DNA of 64,000 nt from an uncultured Lachnospiraceae bacterium (GCA_910578555.1 CAJTPS010000017.1:1-64000); one strand, 5' to 3'; positions 29,004 to 38,817 are shown, counted from the stretch's first letter. Numbers and translations are program-made. Notes: generated by a model from the sequence alone, not told the origin.

Positions 29004-30237
29004 ATGTGAAATCGTCGGGTGTTACGCCGTTGAAGTTAGCGGCGGGAACGATTGCACCGGATTTCACCTGCTCGTAAGCGGCATCAATCTTGGAAATGGT
29101 TTCTGCGGATAACTGACATCTGCCTTCTGCGTTTACATAGCCTGTGGAGTCTGTGTCAGCCTGCAGCGTTACGTTAGCGCCCTTGAAGGAACCGTCTACA
29201 ACTGCGTTCAGCGCACGCTCTACATTCAAGTGCATAACTTTCAGTGCGGAGGTAAGTACTACGTTAGTGTCTCCGTTTGCACCGTCATCATACTGGTCTA
29301 CGTCACAGCCGATGAATTTAACACCCTCAGCCTCTTTGACTGCGGTCAGCACGCCGTTACCGGAAGCGCCTGCAGCAACGAAGATGATGTCTGCGCCTTC
29401 GGCGATCAGTGCGTTACCTACAACCTTACCGGTTGCCTCGTCGGCGAAAGAACCTACATAGTTACCGCCCACGTTAGCGCCCGTCACGTCTGTGCCGGCG
29501 TAGGAAGGAAGCTCTACGATCTCTGCGGTAGTGCCTTCCGTTGCGTTAGCGTATTTGACACCGCACTCGAAACCGTACTGGTAATTTACGTTGGAAGGAT
29601 ATGCAATACCGTTGACAACAGCTACCTTGCCGGTGGTTGTCTCAAGAGCGGCAGCCATGCCTGCGAAGAAGCCGGACTCCTGCTCAGCGAACTGCATAGC
29701 GTAGATGTTGTCTACCGTTACCTCGTTGCCCTCTGCATCAGACGGGAAAGAGTCTACCAGCACAAACTTCACATCAGGATTCTCCTCTGCGATCGTTGCG
29801 ATACCAGCGAACTGGAAACCGCAGCATACGATCACGTCGTAATCTGCAACAACGTCAGCGACTGCCTGTACGGCTGCCGTAACGTCACCCGTTGTCTCCT
29901 GTACCGGTGTTACGGTGCAGTCAGGGTGGCTCTCGATAAATGTCAGGATACCATTGTAGTTGTCTTCATTGAAAGAACCGTCATCTACGCCGGAAGGGCT
30001 GCTGACGATCGCGATCTTGAGTGCCGCGCCGTCCGTTTCTGCCGGAGCAGCATCGCCTGCGGCATCTGCCTGTGCGTCGTCTGTCACTTCGGGCTCTGCT
30101 TCTGCAGCAGCATCATCTGTGGCGGTATCTTCTGTTGCAGGCTCGTTTGTGGAAGACTGGGCATTGTCATTGCCGCAGCCGACAAGGGACAGAGCCATAA
30201 CGGAAGAAAGAATCAGTGCCAATACTTTCTTTTTCAT
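28999..30237 (-). CDS. BMP-family substrate-binding lipoprotein (nucleoside type)
   Basis: 412 residues. Signal peptide with lipobox LVGC, lipid-anchored Cys21, then an acidic, Ala/Glu/Asp-rich linker of about 50 residues, then a BMP domain: GSFNEDNYNG near the start of the domain, VDSFPSD, NYQYGFECG, FVAAGASGNG. It would collect nucleosides and pass them to the two permeases encoded downstream. The gene is separated from them by a hairpin and terminator, typical of binding proteins made in excess. Confidence 0.9.
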   Translation of the reverse strand: MKKKVLALILSSVMALSLVGCGNDNAQSSTNEPATEDTATDDAAAEAEPEVTDDAQADAAGDAAPAETDGAALKIAIVSSPSGVDDGSFNEDNYNGILTFIESHPDCTVTPVQETTGDVTAAVQAVADVVADYDVIVCCGFQFAGIATIAEENPDVKFVLVDSFPSDAEGNEVTVDNIYAMQFAEQESGFFAGMAAALETTTGKVAVVNGIAYPSNVNYQYGFECGVKYANATEGTTAEIVELPSYAGTDVTGANVGGNYVGSFADEATGKVVGNALIAEGADIIFVAAGASGNGVLTAVKEAEGVKFIGCDVDQYDDGANGDTNVVLTSALKVMHLNVERALNAVVDGSFKGANVTLQADTDSTGYVNAEGRCQLSAETISKIDAAYEQVKSGAIVPAANFNGVTPDDFTW

Positions 30238-30265
30238 AAATATTCTCCTCTCTTATGTGGCATGT

Positions 30266-30279
30266 CCTATTATAATAGG
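30266..30279. promoter_or_regulatory. Perfect 14-bp palindrome containing a -10-like TATAAT
   Basis: CCTATTATAATAGG lies 29 bases ahead of the lipoprotein start codon and contains TATAAT on the minus strand. It may be the -10 region with an overlapping operator. No good -35 is seen. Confidence 0.35.
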
Positions 30280-30437
30280 AAGAAAAAGGTATTTTTCCGC
30301 TTGCTGTAACAGGAACATGCTGTAATATTCTATAATATTAGCATTGGTAACGGATAAAAACAACTCCTATTTTTGCTAAAAATGCAGGAAAAACATAATA
30401 AAAATATAAAACTCTTATGAATTTTTTGTGTTCTTTC

Positions 30438-30466
30438 TTGACATTAAAATTTATTTGAATAATGAT
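30438..30466 (+). promoter_or_regulatory. Promoter of the ABC exporter operon
   Basis: TTGACA at 30438-30443 and AATGAT at 30461-30466 with 17 bases between; AGGAAGGGAG follows before the start codon. Confidence 0.5.
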
Positions 30467-30503
30467 ATATAGGTAAATAAAGGAAGGGAGTATTACTGTC
30501 AAT

Positions 30504-32255
30504 ATGATCAAAACTTTAGCGGCACAGATCAAAGAGTTTAAGAAAGAATCTGTTTTGACACCGATTTTTATGGTCTTAGAGGTGGTATTCGAGACGCTGA
30601 TCCCGCTCATGATGGCATCGATTATAGATGACGGCGTGGAAGCGGGAGACATGCGGCATATTTATCTGGTAGGCGCATGCATGATCGCATCAGCGCTTGG
30701 CGGACTGTTCTGCGGCATCATGGGAGGCAAGTTCGGCGCGCGGGCGTCAACCGGCTTTGCGCGTAATCTGCGGCAGGCGATGTTTGACAATATTCAGACG
30801 TTTTCCTTTTCCAATCTGGATAAGTTCAGCACGGCGGGACTGGTGACCAGAATGACTACGGATGTGACGAATATCCAGATGGCATATCAGATGCTTCTGC
30901 GTATCTGCTTCCGTGCGCCGATCAGTATGGTCTGCGCGATGTCGATGGCGTTTTTCATCAATGCGCGACTTGCATCCATCTATATGGTGGCGCTTGTACT
31001 GCTGGCAATCGTACTGTTCTTTATCATCAGCAGGGCGATGAAGTATTTCCAGATGGCGTTTCCGAAATACGACGAGCTCAACGCTTCCGTACAGGAGAAC
31101 GTCAGCGCAATCCGTGTAGTGAAGGCATATGTCAGAGAGGACTATGAGACGTCCAGATTAAAGAAAGCCAGTCAGGCGATCTATGATATTTTCTTAAAAG
31201 CGGAGAAAAACGTGGTTTTGAATATGCCGGTTATGCAGTTTACGGTATATTCCTGCATCCTGCTGATCAGCTGGATGGGTGCGAAGATGATCGTACAGAG
31301 GGAACTGACGACCGGTGAACTGATGAGCCTGATGGCGTACTGCATGAATATTCTGATGAGTCTGATGATGGTTGCCATGATCTTTGTGATGATGAGTATG
31401 AGTATTGCCAGCGCGAGACGTATCAGTGAAGTTTTGGATGAAAAGAGCGATCTGACGAATCCGGAGAATCCGGTCTATGACATACCCGATGGAGAGATCG
31501 AATTCCGGAATGTGGACTTTTCTTATTATAAAGATGAAAACAAGAACGTGCTGCAGGAGATCAACCTGAAGATCAGGGCCGGCGAGACGGTGGGAATTAT
31601 AGGCGGTACGGGCAGCTCCAAGACGACTCTGGTGAATCTGATCAGCCGTCTGTACGATGTCACGAAGGGCTCCGTCATGGTGGGTGGTCATGATGTGCGG
31701 GAGTATGATATGGACAGCCTGCGAGGTCAGGTGGCGGTAGTACTGCAGAAAAATGTGCTTTTCTCCGGTACTGTCTTAGACAACTTAAGATGGGGAGATG
31801 AGAATGCGACGGAGGAAGAGTGCCGGCGGGTATGCAGGCTTGCATGCGCCGACGAGTTTATCGAGAAGATGCCGGAAGGCTACAACACATACATAGAACA
31901 GGGCGGTTCTAATGTATCCGGCGGACAGAAACAGCGTCTGTGTATCGCCCGGGCACTGCTCAAGAAACCGAAGATACTGATTCTGGACGACAGCACAAGC
32001 GCCGTGGATACGGCTACGGACGCTAAGATACGGCAGGCGCTCGCACAGGAGATTCCGGATACCACAAAGCTGATTATTGCGCAGCGCGTATCCAGTGTGC
32101 AGCATGCCGATCATATTATCGTGATGGAAGAGAGCAGGATCAACGGTTACGGAACCCATGAGGAGTTGATCGAGACGAACGAGATCTATCGTGAAGTATA
32201 TGAGTCCCAGACCAGCGGCGGCGGGGACTTCGACGAGAAAGTTGAGGTGGTATGA
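30504..32255 (+). CDS. Heterodimeric ABC exporter, subunit with degenerate ATP site
   Basis: 583 residues: six membrane helices (about 15-310) and one ATPase domain. Walker A is GGTGSSKTT, signature VSGGQKQR. The Walker B ends LILDDS, with Asp in place of the catalytic Glu, and the switch His is replaced by Gln (IIAQRVSS). Such a site does not hydrolyse ATP well; this is the known asymmetry of heterodimeric exporters (BmrC/D, LmrC/D, TM287/288). The partner gene starts one base after the stop. Substrate could be a drug, peptide or lipid. Confidence 0.9.
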   Translation: MIKTLAAQIKEFKKESVLTPIFMVLEVVFETLIPLMMASIIDDGVEAGDMRHIYLVGACMIASALGGLFCGIMGGKFGARASTGFARNLRQAMFDNIQTFSFSNLDKFSTAGLVTRMTTDVTNIQMAYQMLLRICFRAPISMVCAMSMAFFINARLASIYMVALVLLAIVLFFIISRAMKYFQMAFPKYDELNASVQENVSAIRVVKAYVREDYETSRLKKASQAIYDIFLKAEKNVVLNMPVMQFTVYSCILLISWMGAKMIVQRELTTGELMSLMAYCMNILMSLMMVAMIFVMMSMSIASARRISEVLDEKSDLTNPENPVYDIPDGEIEFRNVDFSYYKDENKNVLQEINLKIRAGETVGIIGGTGSSKTTLVNLISRLYDVTKGSVMVGGHDVREYDMDSLRGQVAVVLQKNVLFSGTVLDNLRWGDENATEEECRRVCRLACADEFIEKMPEGYNTYIEQGGSNVSGGQKQRLCIARALLKKPKILILDDSTSAVDTATDAKIRQALAQEIPDTTKLIIAQRVSSVQHADHIIVMEESRINGYGTHEELIETNEIYREVYESQTSGGGDFDEKVEVV

Positions 32256-32256
32256 G

Positions 32257-34158
32257 ATGCCGGGACCAATGCATGGCAGAATGCCGAAGGGAAAGAAAAT
32301 AGAAAATCCGGGGAAAGTGTTTAAGAGACTGATGGGTTATGTGGCGAAGAGTTATGCGCCCCATCTGATCATCGTGGCAGTACTGATTCTGGTCAGCGTG
32401 CTGGCGAATGTACAGGGAACGATGTTTATCCAGAGCCTGATCGACGATTATATCACGCCTATGCTGACAGCGGATGTGCAGGATTTCCATCCGCTCGCGA
32501 TGGCGATTCTCAGGGTAGCGTGTTTCTACGCAGTCGGCGTGGCGGCCGCATACACATACAACAGATTGATGATTAATGTGACACAGGGGGTTCTCAGGAA
32601 TCTGCGAAACGATCTGTTTTCCCATATGGAGACGCTTCCGATCAAATACTTCGATACACATGCCCACGGAGATATCATGTCCGTGTACACAAACGATACG
32701 GATACGATCAGGCAGATGGTCAGCCAGAGTATGCCGCAGGTATTCAACAGCGCGATCACGATTGTCAGTGTGCTGGTCAGCATGATTATCCTAAGCGTGC
32801 CGCTGACGCTCCTGACGCTCGGCATGGTGGCGGTTATGCTGGTGATCACCAAGAAGACCGCGGGTCTGAGCGGACGCTATTTTCTGCAGCAGCAGAAAGA
32901 TCTGGGTAAGGTGAACGGATTTATCGAAGAGATGATGGAAGGGCAGAAGGTGGTCAAAGTCTTCTGTCATGAAGAAGAGAATGTAAAACAGTTCAGGGAA
33001 CTGAATGATAATCTTTATCACAGTGCGGATCGTGCCAACTATCTGGTCAATATTGTCGGTCCGGTCAATATGCAGCTCGGTAATGTGAGTTATGTGGTAT
33101 GCGCGATTGTCGGCGGGATACTGGCGATTTCGGGTATCTCCGGATTGTCGCTGGGGGCGCTCGCCAGCTTCCTGACATTTAATAAGAGCTTTAATATGCC
33201 TATTAACCAGGTGAGTCAACAGTTTAACTCCATTGTTATGGCGATGGCGGGTGCGGAGCGCATCTTCAAGATGATGGACGAAGTACCGGAGACGGATGCA
33301 GGATATGTAACGCTTGTCAATGTGAAAGAAGAAGGCGGCAGACTCGTGGAGAGCGCAGAGCGTACAGGACGCTGGGCGTGGCGGCATGAGCACCAGGCCA
33401 ATCATGCCGTGGACTATGTGGAGTTAAAGGGCGACGTGGTATTCGACGGTGTGGATTTCGGCTATAACGATGACAAGATCGTGCTGCACGACGTGAAGCT
33501 GTATGCGGAGCCGGGACAGAAGATCGCGTTCGTCGGTTCGACCGGCGCGGGCAAGACGACGATCACGAATCTGATCAACCGCTTCTATGACATACAGGAC
33601 GGCAAGATCCGGTACGACGGTATCAACGTCAATAAGATCAAGAAAGCGGACTTGCGTCGCTCTCTCGGAATCGTGCTGCAGGATACGCATCTTTTTACCG
33701 GAACAGTTATGGATAATATTCGCTACGGTAAGCTGGATGCCACGGATCAGGAGGTCATTGCGGCGGCGAAGCTGGCAAATGCAGACGGATTTATCAGGAA
33801 TCTTCCGGAAGGGTACGATACGGTGCTGACCGGTGACGGTGCGAACTTAAGCCAGGGACAGAGGCAGCTTCTCGCCATCGCCCGTGCGGCGATTGCCGAT
33901 CCGCCGGTACTCATTCTGGACGAGGCGACCAGTTCCATCGATACCCGTACAGAGCGGATCGTACAGGACGGCATGGATAAGCTGATGAAGGGCAGGACGA
34001 CTTTCGTGATCGCCCACAGACTCTCCACTGTCAAGAATTCCGACTGTATCATGGTATTGGAGCAGGGAAGGATTATCGAGAGAGGCACGCATGATCAGCT
34101 GATCGAGGAGAAAGGGAAGTATTACCAGTTGTATACGGGGAATGCGATCGGTGCGTAA
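32257..34158 (+). CDS. Heterodimeric ABC exporter, subunit with consensus ATP site
   Basis: 633 residues from the ATG at 32257, one base behind the previous stop, with GAGGTGG upstream. Six helices, then an ATPase with Walker A GSTGAGKTT, Walker B LILDEATSSID and switch His in IAHRLST, all canonical. The signature reads LSQGQ in place of LSGGQ, which fits, because this motif faces the degenerate site of the partner. An unusual basic/aromatic insert of about 40 residues sits between the membrane part and the ATPase (residues about 345-385). Confidence 0.9.
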   Translation: MPGPMHGRMPKGKKIENPGKVFKRLMGYVAKSYAPHLIIVAVLILVSVLANVQGTMFIQSLIDDYITPMLTADVQDFHPLAMAILRVACFYAVGVAAAYTYNRLMINVTQGVLRNLRNDLFSHMETLPIKYFDTHAHGDIMSVYTNDTDTIRQMVSQSMPQVFNSAITIVSVLVSMIILSVPLTLLTLGMVAVMLVITKKTAGLSGRYFLQQQKDLGKVNGFIEEMMEGQKVVKVFCHEEENVKQFRELNDNLYHSADRANYLVNIVGPVNMQLGNVSYVVCAIVGGILAISGISGLSLGALASFLTFNKSFNMPINQVSQQFNSIVMAMAGAERIFKMMDEVPETDAGYVTLVNVKEEGGRLVESAERTGRWAWRHEHQANHAVDYVELKGDVVFDGVDFGYNDDKIVLHDVKLYAEPGQKIAFVGSTGAGKTTITNLINRFYDIQDGKIRYDGINVNKIKKADLRRSLGIVLQDTHLFTGTVMDNIRYGKLDATDQEVIAAAKLANADGFIRNLPEGYDTVLTGDGANLSQGQRQLLAIARAAIADPPVLILDEATSSIDTRTERIVQDGMDKLMKGRTTFVIAHRLSTVKNSDCIMVLEQGRIIERGTHDQLIEEKGKYYQLYTGNAIGA

Positions 34159-34206
34159 GCGAAGAGATACGGGAAAATAGGATATTGGTTTTTATTAGAA
34201 AAATAA

Positions 34207-34240
34207 GCCGGAAGGAGAGCAGAATCTCTTCCGGCGTTTT
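34207..34240 (+). terminator. Terminator of the ABC exporter operon
   Basis: GCCGGAAG (34207-34214) and CTTCCGGC (34228-34235) with an inner AGA/TCT pairing, then GTTTTCACTTTT. Confidence 0.8.
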
Positions 34241-34374
34241 CACTTTTGCGGGGTTAGTTCAGCGGCAAGATCGGAAAAGATCTGTTCCTGACTGACCGGA
34301 ACAAATGGATTTGCAGGTTTTCTGGAACGCCTCATCTCATGATCGGAATCAATAGGAAAAGTATATTTTGCCAT
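34240..34374 (-). CDS. Short frame of 44 codons, doubtful
   Basis: An ATG at 34374 opens a 44-residue hydrophilic frame (starts MAKYTFPIDS) without a ribosome site. It may be a relic or chance. No other gene is seen between the exporter operon and the BlaI promoter. Confidence 0.2.
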   Translation of the reverse strand: MAKYTFPIDSDHEMRRSRKPANPFVPVSQEQIFSDLAAELTPQK

Positions 34375-34446
34375 GTGTGAATTATGCATGAAAAAGGTCT
34401 GGGTTTTAACATAAGTAAAAAAATAACAATAAAATGAAAAAGTAAG

Positions 34447-34476
34447 TTGACAGAAATACACAATTAATTGTATAGT
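34447..34476 (+). promoter_or_regulatory. Promoter of the BlaI/M56 operon
   Basis: TTGACA at 34447-34452 and TATAGT at 34471-34476 with an 18-base spacer. The start point would fall on the operator that follows. Confidence 0.7.
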
Positions 34477-34483
34477 ATAGGAA

Positions 34484-34502
34484 AGACTACATACAGTAGT
34501 CT
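34484..34502 (+). promoter_or_regulatory. BlaI/MecI-type operator
   Basis: AGACTACATACAGTAGTCT: perfect 7-base arms with a 5-base centre, containing the ACTACA...TAGT core known for BlaI/MecI boxes. It lies eight bases behind the -10 box, so a bound BlaI dimer would block its own operon. Confidence 0.75.
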
Positions 34503-34527
34503 AAATAGAAAGGGAAAATGAGACCAT

Positions 34528-34890
34528 ATGAAAAACATTTTCAACTTGTCGGAAGCTGAGCAGGAGGTGATGGAAAAATTATGGGATCAGAAAGGAGGGG
34601 TAAAACAGGCGCAGTTGCTTACTTTGTTTGAGGAAGACGGTAAAGAGTGGAAAAGACAGACTTTAAACACCTTCCTGTCGCGTTTAGAAGAAAAGGGAAT
34701 GGTAAAAAGGGAAAACAGAATTGTCGTCACAATATATGACAGGGAAGAATACTATCTGATGCAGATGAAGAAAGCGATTGACCACATGTACGGCGGGAAG
34801 CTGAGCAACCTGGTGGCGGCGTTTACACGGAAAAACAGCATAAGTCACCAGGAGGCAGAGGAACTTGCCAAAATATTAGAAAAATACTAG
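34528..34890 (+). CDS. BlaI/MecI-family repressor
   Basis: 120 residues with a winged helix in the first 75 (LSEAEQEVMEKLW, RQTLNTFLSRLEEKG) and a dimerisation helix at the end. Family members repress until a membrane metalloprotease partner triggers their cleavage. The partner follows 12 bases later, and a matching operator precedes this gene, so autorepression is likely. Nothing nearby is a beta-lactamase. Confidence 0.9.
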   Translation: MKNIFNLSEAEQEVMEKLWDQKGGVKQAQLLTLFEEDGKEWKRQTLNTFLSRLEEKGMVKRENRIVVTIYDREEYYLMQMKKAIDHMYGGKLSNLVAAFTRKNSISHQEAEELAKILEKY

Positions 34891-34902
34891 GGAGATGAAA
34901 CT

Positions 34903-36261
34903 ATGAAGTATCTGCTGATTATGTCACTTTCAGGCAGTACCATGGTGGGAATCTATATGCTGCTCAGATGTCTGCTGCGAGATCAAATGCCGGCAAGACT
35001 GCAGTATCAGCTTGTAAAGGCAGCTGCATTGTTCTATATGGTGCCGCTGCCTTTTCTCAAAGTATGGTATGCAGCAATCGTAGAGGATCTGCGACCGGAG
35101 CACGAGAGTGTTTCGCGGGTCTCAGCAATCTGGGCGGGATGTATGGTTCATGCGAATGAGAAAACCTATATTAATGGTTATCTGAAAGTTCAAATGTTTG
35201 TGGCAGCAGCATGGCTTTTGTTCGCCGTAATGTGGCTGTTGCATGAACTGAGTGACTATTGTAAAACAAGGAAGAGAGTATTAAACTGCGCAGATCAGGT
35301 GATGACGAAAGAGGAAAGCACCTGTCTGACACTATTGAAGAAGCGTTGCGGTGTGGAGCGTGAAGTAACTGTATATCAGGATGTTGCAGGCGGGAAAACC
35401 ATAACGTTTGGTTTCTTCCATCCCGTCATCTTATGCGATCAGAAACCGGGCAGCCCGGAGGCGGAGCTGCTGTTGTGTCACGAACTGGTGCATATCAAGC
35501 GGTGGGATGTATGGTGGAAAATGTTGTCGCAGTGTGTGATTCTGATGCATTGGTGGAATCCGGTCGCGTGGATTCTGTATTTGGATTTTGAACGTGTCAG
35601 CGAATGGTCGTGTGACGAGACAGTGGTAGAAGACAGAACGAAAAATGAAGTAAAGCGATATTTGCGGTTGATGATTCTGGAGTCCATAAAGACGGAGGAA
35701 AGCGCCAGACCTTACAGGCGTTGGGTGACGGGATTCGGAACCGGTGCGGAGCAACTAAAGAAAAGGATGGAAAATGTTATGAGAATGAAGAAGTGGAATA
35801 AGACCGTAGCAGGCGTGGCCGTTGCCGCATTGGTCTTTGTAAACTCGCTGACGGTATTTGCTTATGAGGATACGATTCATGAGGGATCGAATAACAGCAT
35901 GTCTCCAGATGAAATAGAATATATCATGGAAGGCGATACATGGCAGTTTGTTCCGGATGTAGTGAATGAAGAAGCAATCGAAGAGGCTGATTTATATATT
36001 CCAAATATTGATGACATCAGATATGATGATCAGTTCGTGGATGCGGAAGGTAACATTTATCCGACACAAGGAGAGGAGCCGGTGAGTGCTTATAGAAGTT
36101 GTGACCATAGTTATACGCCAGGGACACGAGTTATGCATGATAAGAAATCAGACGGGAGCTGTCTTGTGAAAGTATATGACGCAGAGCGGTGTAGTAAATG
36201 TGGCTTTGTATTAATTGGCGATTTTATATCCGAAACAAGGTACGCTGTTTGTCCGCACTGA
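34903..36261 (+). CDS. M56 (BlaR1-like) membrane metalloprotease with novel Cys/His-rich sensor tail
   Basis: 452 residues. Three or four N-terminal helices, then the cytoplasmic zinc protease with HELVH at 193-197 and the third ligand region SEWSCDE near 233-239. A further helix at about 305-325 leads to an external tail of about 125 residues. This tail has no penicillin-binding domain. It ends with a Cys/His pattern: Cys-Asp-His, Cys, Cys-x2-Cys and a terminal Cys-Pro-His, which could bind a metal or form disulfides. So the signal is probably not a beta-lactam. The protein would cut or trigger loss of the BlaI repressor encoded upstream. Confidence 0.85.
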   Translation: MKYLLIMSLSGSTMVGIYMLLRCLLRDQMPARLQYQLVKAAALFYMVPLPFLKVWYAAIVEDLRPEHESVSRVSAIWAGCMVHANEKTYINGYLKVQMFVAAAWLLFAVMWLLHELSDYCKTRKRVLNCADQVMTKEESTCLTLLKKRCGVEREVTVYQDVAGGKTITFGFFHPVILCDQKPGSPEAELLLCHELVHIKRWDVWWKMLSQCVILMHWWNPVAWILYLDFERVSEWSCDETVVEDRTKNEVKRYLRLMILESIKTEESARPYRRWVTGFGTGAEQLKKRMENVMRMKKWNKTVAGVAVAALVFVNSLTVFAYEDTIHEGSNNSMSPDEIEYIMEGDTWQFVPDVVNEEAIEEADLYIPNIDDIRYDDQFVDAEGNIYPTQGEEPVSAYRSCDHSYTPGTRVMHDKKSDGSCLVKVYDAERCSKCGFVLIGDFISETRYAVCPH

Positions 36262-36291
36262 CACCATATGACATCATAAAAGAACAATAAA

Positions 36292-36336
36292 AATACCGGT
36301 ACTACAGATATTGTGAACGGAAGTAGTACCGGTATT
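36292..36336 (+). terminator. Strong hairpin after the M56 gene
   Basis: AATACCGGTACTAC (36292-36305) pairs perfectly with GTAGTACCGGTATT (36323-36336). The T-tract is poor, but the 14-bp stem directly behind the operon suits a terminator. Confidence 0.55.
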
Positions 36337-36476
36337 ATTGATAGCAGGGCAGGGAATTACTGCAGATTTGCCTGATGAGGATTAGCGTGAAAGAGTAGTT
36401 CGATAAATGATTTTCAGCTGCTAATTTGAATAAATATGATCAATGAAGTTTGACATCGTATAAGAAGGAAATTATA

Positions 36477-37934
36477 TTGGGTAAGAAGAGATCAATTTTA
36501 AGCGGAATGCTGTTAGTCATTATGGTATGCTCATACTTTAACGCGAGCATAACTACATATGCGAGTACACTGCCGGAGGATAACTCAAATGCATTGGAAC
36601 TGATTGAGATTACAAATGAAGAGATAGTACCTGAAACAATTCAGGAGGAGCATAAGGCAAACATAATTGAAAGAACATACAATGGGGAAAATTACACTGT
36701 TACTGAAGGGATAAGTGCTTATAGCGCGAGTGATGATTCGACATCCAATACGAATCCGAGTTATGCGTATGTTGTAACGAACGATACTGTTACACAGGGG
36801 GCAATTGAAACAGACCATGAGATGAGATGGTATGCTTTTACACTGAGTGAAAAGAGTAAAGTGACTATATTGCTGCAGATGGTAGATACGCTGGATGCGG
36901 ATTTATATTTGTTTGCATATAATGAAGAAACATATGAATTAGAACTGATTGGCGGCAGCGCTGTCGAAGGAGCGGGAACGACAGAATATTTCAACAGTGT
37001 AATGGAGACAGGTATCTATTTCTTTGCAGTAAGTGGATACGAAGGTACAGGCGCATTTGCTTTTGCATACTATCAAAGTTCGACAGATGTACAAAATGAA
37101 ATAAATGATACTACATCGGAAGCAACGGAAATAACATTTAATAGTGATATTGTCGGGGTAATTGATAATCCAAATGATCGGGATTTTTACAAGTTTACAG
37201 TTACGAAGCCAACGGTTGTTCAGTATTCTATTATATCATCAAACGGTTATTCCTTATTGTATGCGGGAGGAACTTATTATGGTGTTTATCTGATCAGCGC
37301 CGACAATAATACTTATAAATTTATGCCAGGGACTTATTATTTTGCAGCGATGTCTGAGAACGGGGCATATTCTGCAAGCAGCACGTATACTGTGAATTTT
37401 AGAAAAGTCGGAGAAATGTCATCTGATAGTTCAATCACGCTTGTAGGAGTGTGTGAACCCGCACGTATAGTATATGAAACGAATAGTTCACGTACCGTCA
37501 ACTATATAAATGGGAATCCAATTGATATCAGTTATTCATGTTATGAAACGTATGCATTTGCGGAAGGTTTTCAAAGCTATGATATATCAATAGACGCAAA
37601 TGCAGGAGCCCGTGTCAGTTTTTCCCAAGCATATGCGCCTGCTGCAGTGTATTATAATTATTCTACACGACCGGCAATGAATGTTAGCGGCAGACCTGCA
37701 TTGATGCTGACATATATCTCGGAAAAACCTTTTTATAAAATACATTGCAGTACAACGGGAGCATTTAGTGAGAATAATTTTTGGGATGATCTTGGAGTTG
37801 TTACAGTATTAATCGATCCTGAAACCGGAAAGCTCATTGATATTACAGAATTTAACTTTTTTTATGATTTTGCGGTCGGCTCAAACCGTATTGATTGGTC
37901 AAGCGGATATAAAATGATATTTTATAATAATTAG
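36477..37934 (+). CDS. Secreted protein with two PPC-like beta domains
   Basis: About 485 residues from a TTG at 36477 (GAAGGA eight bases upstream); a TTG at 36450 is the longer option. N-terminal signal sequence (KKR, then a hydrophobic run). Two repeats (about 110-205 and 225-320) show the pattern of bacterial pre-peptidase C-terminal domains: Asp-x-x-(W/F)-Tyr-x-Phe...Leu-x-x-(G)...GxYYF. The last 160 residues are Tyr/Ser-rich and unassigned. No peptidase motif is present, so it is probably a binding protein at the cell surface. The AT-rich composition matches the BlaI/M56 genes ahead. Confidence 0.65.
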   Translation: MGKKRSILSGMLLVIMVCSYFNASITTYASTLPEDNSNALELIEITNEEIVPETIQEEHKANIIERTYNGENYTVTEGISAYSASDDSTSNTNPSYAYVVTNDTVTQGAIETDHEMRWYAFTLSEKSKVTILLQMVDTLDADLYLFAYNEETYELELIGGSAVEGAGTTEYFNSVMETGIYFFAVSGYEGTGAFAFAYYQSSTDVQNEINDTTSEATEITFNSDIVGVIDNPNDRDFYKFTVTKPTVVQYSIISSNGYSLLYAGGTYYGVYLISADNNTYKFMPGTYYFAAMSENGAYSASSTYTVNFRKVGEMSSDSSITLVGVCEPARIVYETNSSRTVNYINGNPIDISYSCYETYAFAEGFQSYDISIDANAGARVSFSQAYAPAAVYYNYSTRPAMNVSGRPALMLTYISEKPFYKIHCSTTGAFSENNFWDDLGVVTVLIDPETGKLIDITEFNFFYDFAVGSNRIDWSSGYKMIFYNN

Positions 37935-37978
37935 GAGCTATTTGCAAAACAAATAAGAAAGTATAGAGAGGTGGCTAT

Positions 37979-38734
37979 ATGAAGATTAATACAGACTTTA
38001 ATCTATTTACAAATAATTGTGATAAAATATTTGCATCACATAAAGTGTTTGAAGAGAGTATACGCAAACAAGAGGATACTCCGGTCAGGGTTGATATTTC
38101 GGAGCAGGGACGAGAAAGTTATAGGAAGAGTCTGTCCCAAATGTCCGTAAGTTTTGAAAGTGTGGAACAGCAGAGAGAAGAACTGCTGGACGAAGAAAAA
38201 GCGCCTAAGATTCTTACGAGCTATAGCTTTTTATTTGGAAATAAATTAAATGAATTGAAGAAAGACGATGAATACCAGTCAATAGTAAGTCAAGCGGATG
38301 ATTTGCTTAAAGCATATGCGAGCCTGTATGATGAAATTGTACAGGGCCATAAGAATGGTACCAGAGCTTGTTATGTGGAAGATGTTACATCAGCAAGCGG
38401 CAGTCGTAAACTTACTATGGATGAAGAGATAAGTTTGCTGGATGAGACATATAAGAAGTATGCAGATTATATGGAAAGTCAAGCGCAGCAATGGCCTCAG
38501 TTAGCTGAAATATTCAATAGATATGTGGCTCAAATGGAGCGTATTGGGGCAAGGTCGGAACAGGCATCCAGAGCAGCAGATGCTTTTGCAAGGCATCTTG
38601 AGGAGGGCATACCGGAACATATCAGCAGAAAACTCGTGGATGCTTCTAAAGCATTTGTGATGCAGTATGCAAAACAAAATATAAAGGGTATGGGTATTGG
38701 CGGTATACTTAAGGGGATCGTGGTTTTTGACTGA
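37979..38734 (+). CDS. Conserved-looking helical protein, unknown function
   Basis: 251 residues, hydrophilic and mostly helical, with a segment VRVDISEQGRESYRKS near 36-51 like that seen in Lachnospiraceae proteins of unknown function. No signal peptide or membrane segment. GAGGTGG precedes the ATG. It follows the PPC-like gene by 44 bases and may share its transcript. Confidence 0.55.
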   Translation: MKINTDFNLFTNNCDKIFASHKVFEESIRKQEDTPVRVDISEQGRESYRKSLSQMSVSFESVEQQREELLDEEKAPKILTSYSFLFGNKLNELKKDDEYQSIVSQADDLLKAYASLYDEIVQGHKNGTRACYVEDVTSASGSRKLTMDEEISLLDETYKKYADYMESQAQQWPQLAEIFNRYVAQMERIGARSEQASRAADAFARHLEEGIPEHISRKLVDASKAFVMQYAKQNIKGMGIGGILKGIVVFD

Positions 38735-38782
38735 TAAAGAAGAAACACAAGCAGAAAATTGTTGTCCTGCCTTGAAAACATG

Positions 38783-38811
38783 TTGACAGCAACCGGTGCA
38801 GATGATAATAT
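38783..38811 (+). promoter_or_regulatory. Strong promoter of the decayed gene cluster
   Basis: TTGACA at 38783-38788, exactly 17 bases, TAATAT at 38806-38811. Confidence 0.7.
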
Positions 38812-38817
38812 ACAAAT

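Noticed and set aside
34528..36261. Beta-lactam resistance locus
   Set aside because: Repressor and protease resemble BlaI/BlaR1, but there is no sensor penicillin-binding domain and no beta-lactamase or PBP2a gene in the window.
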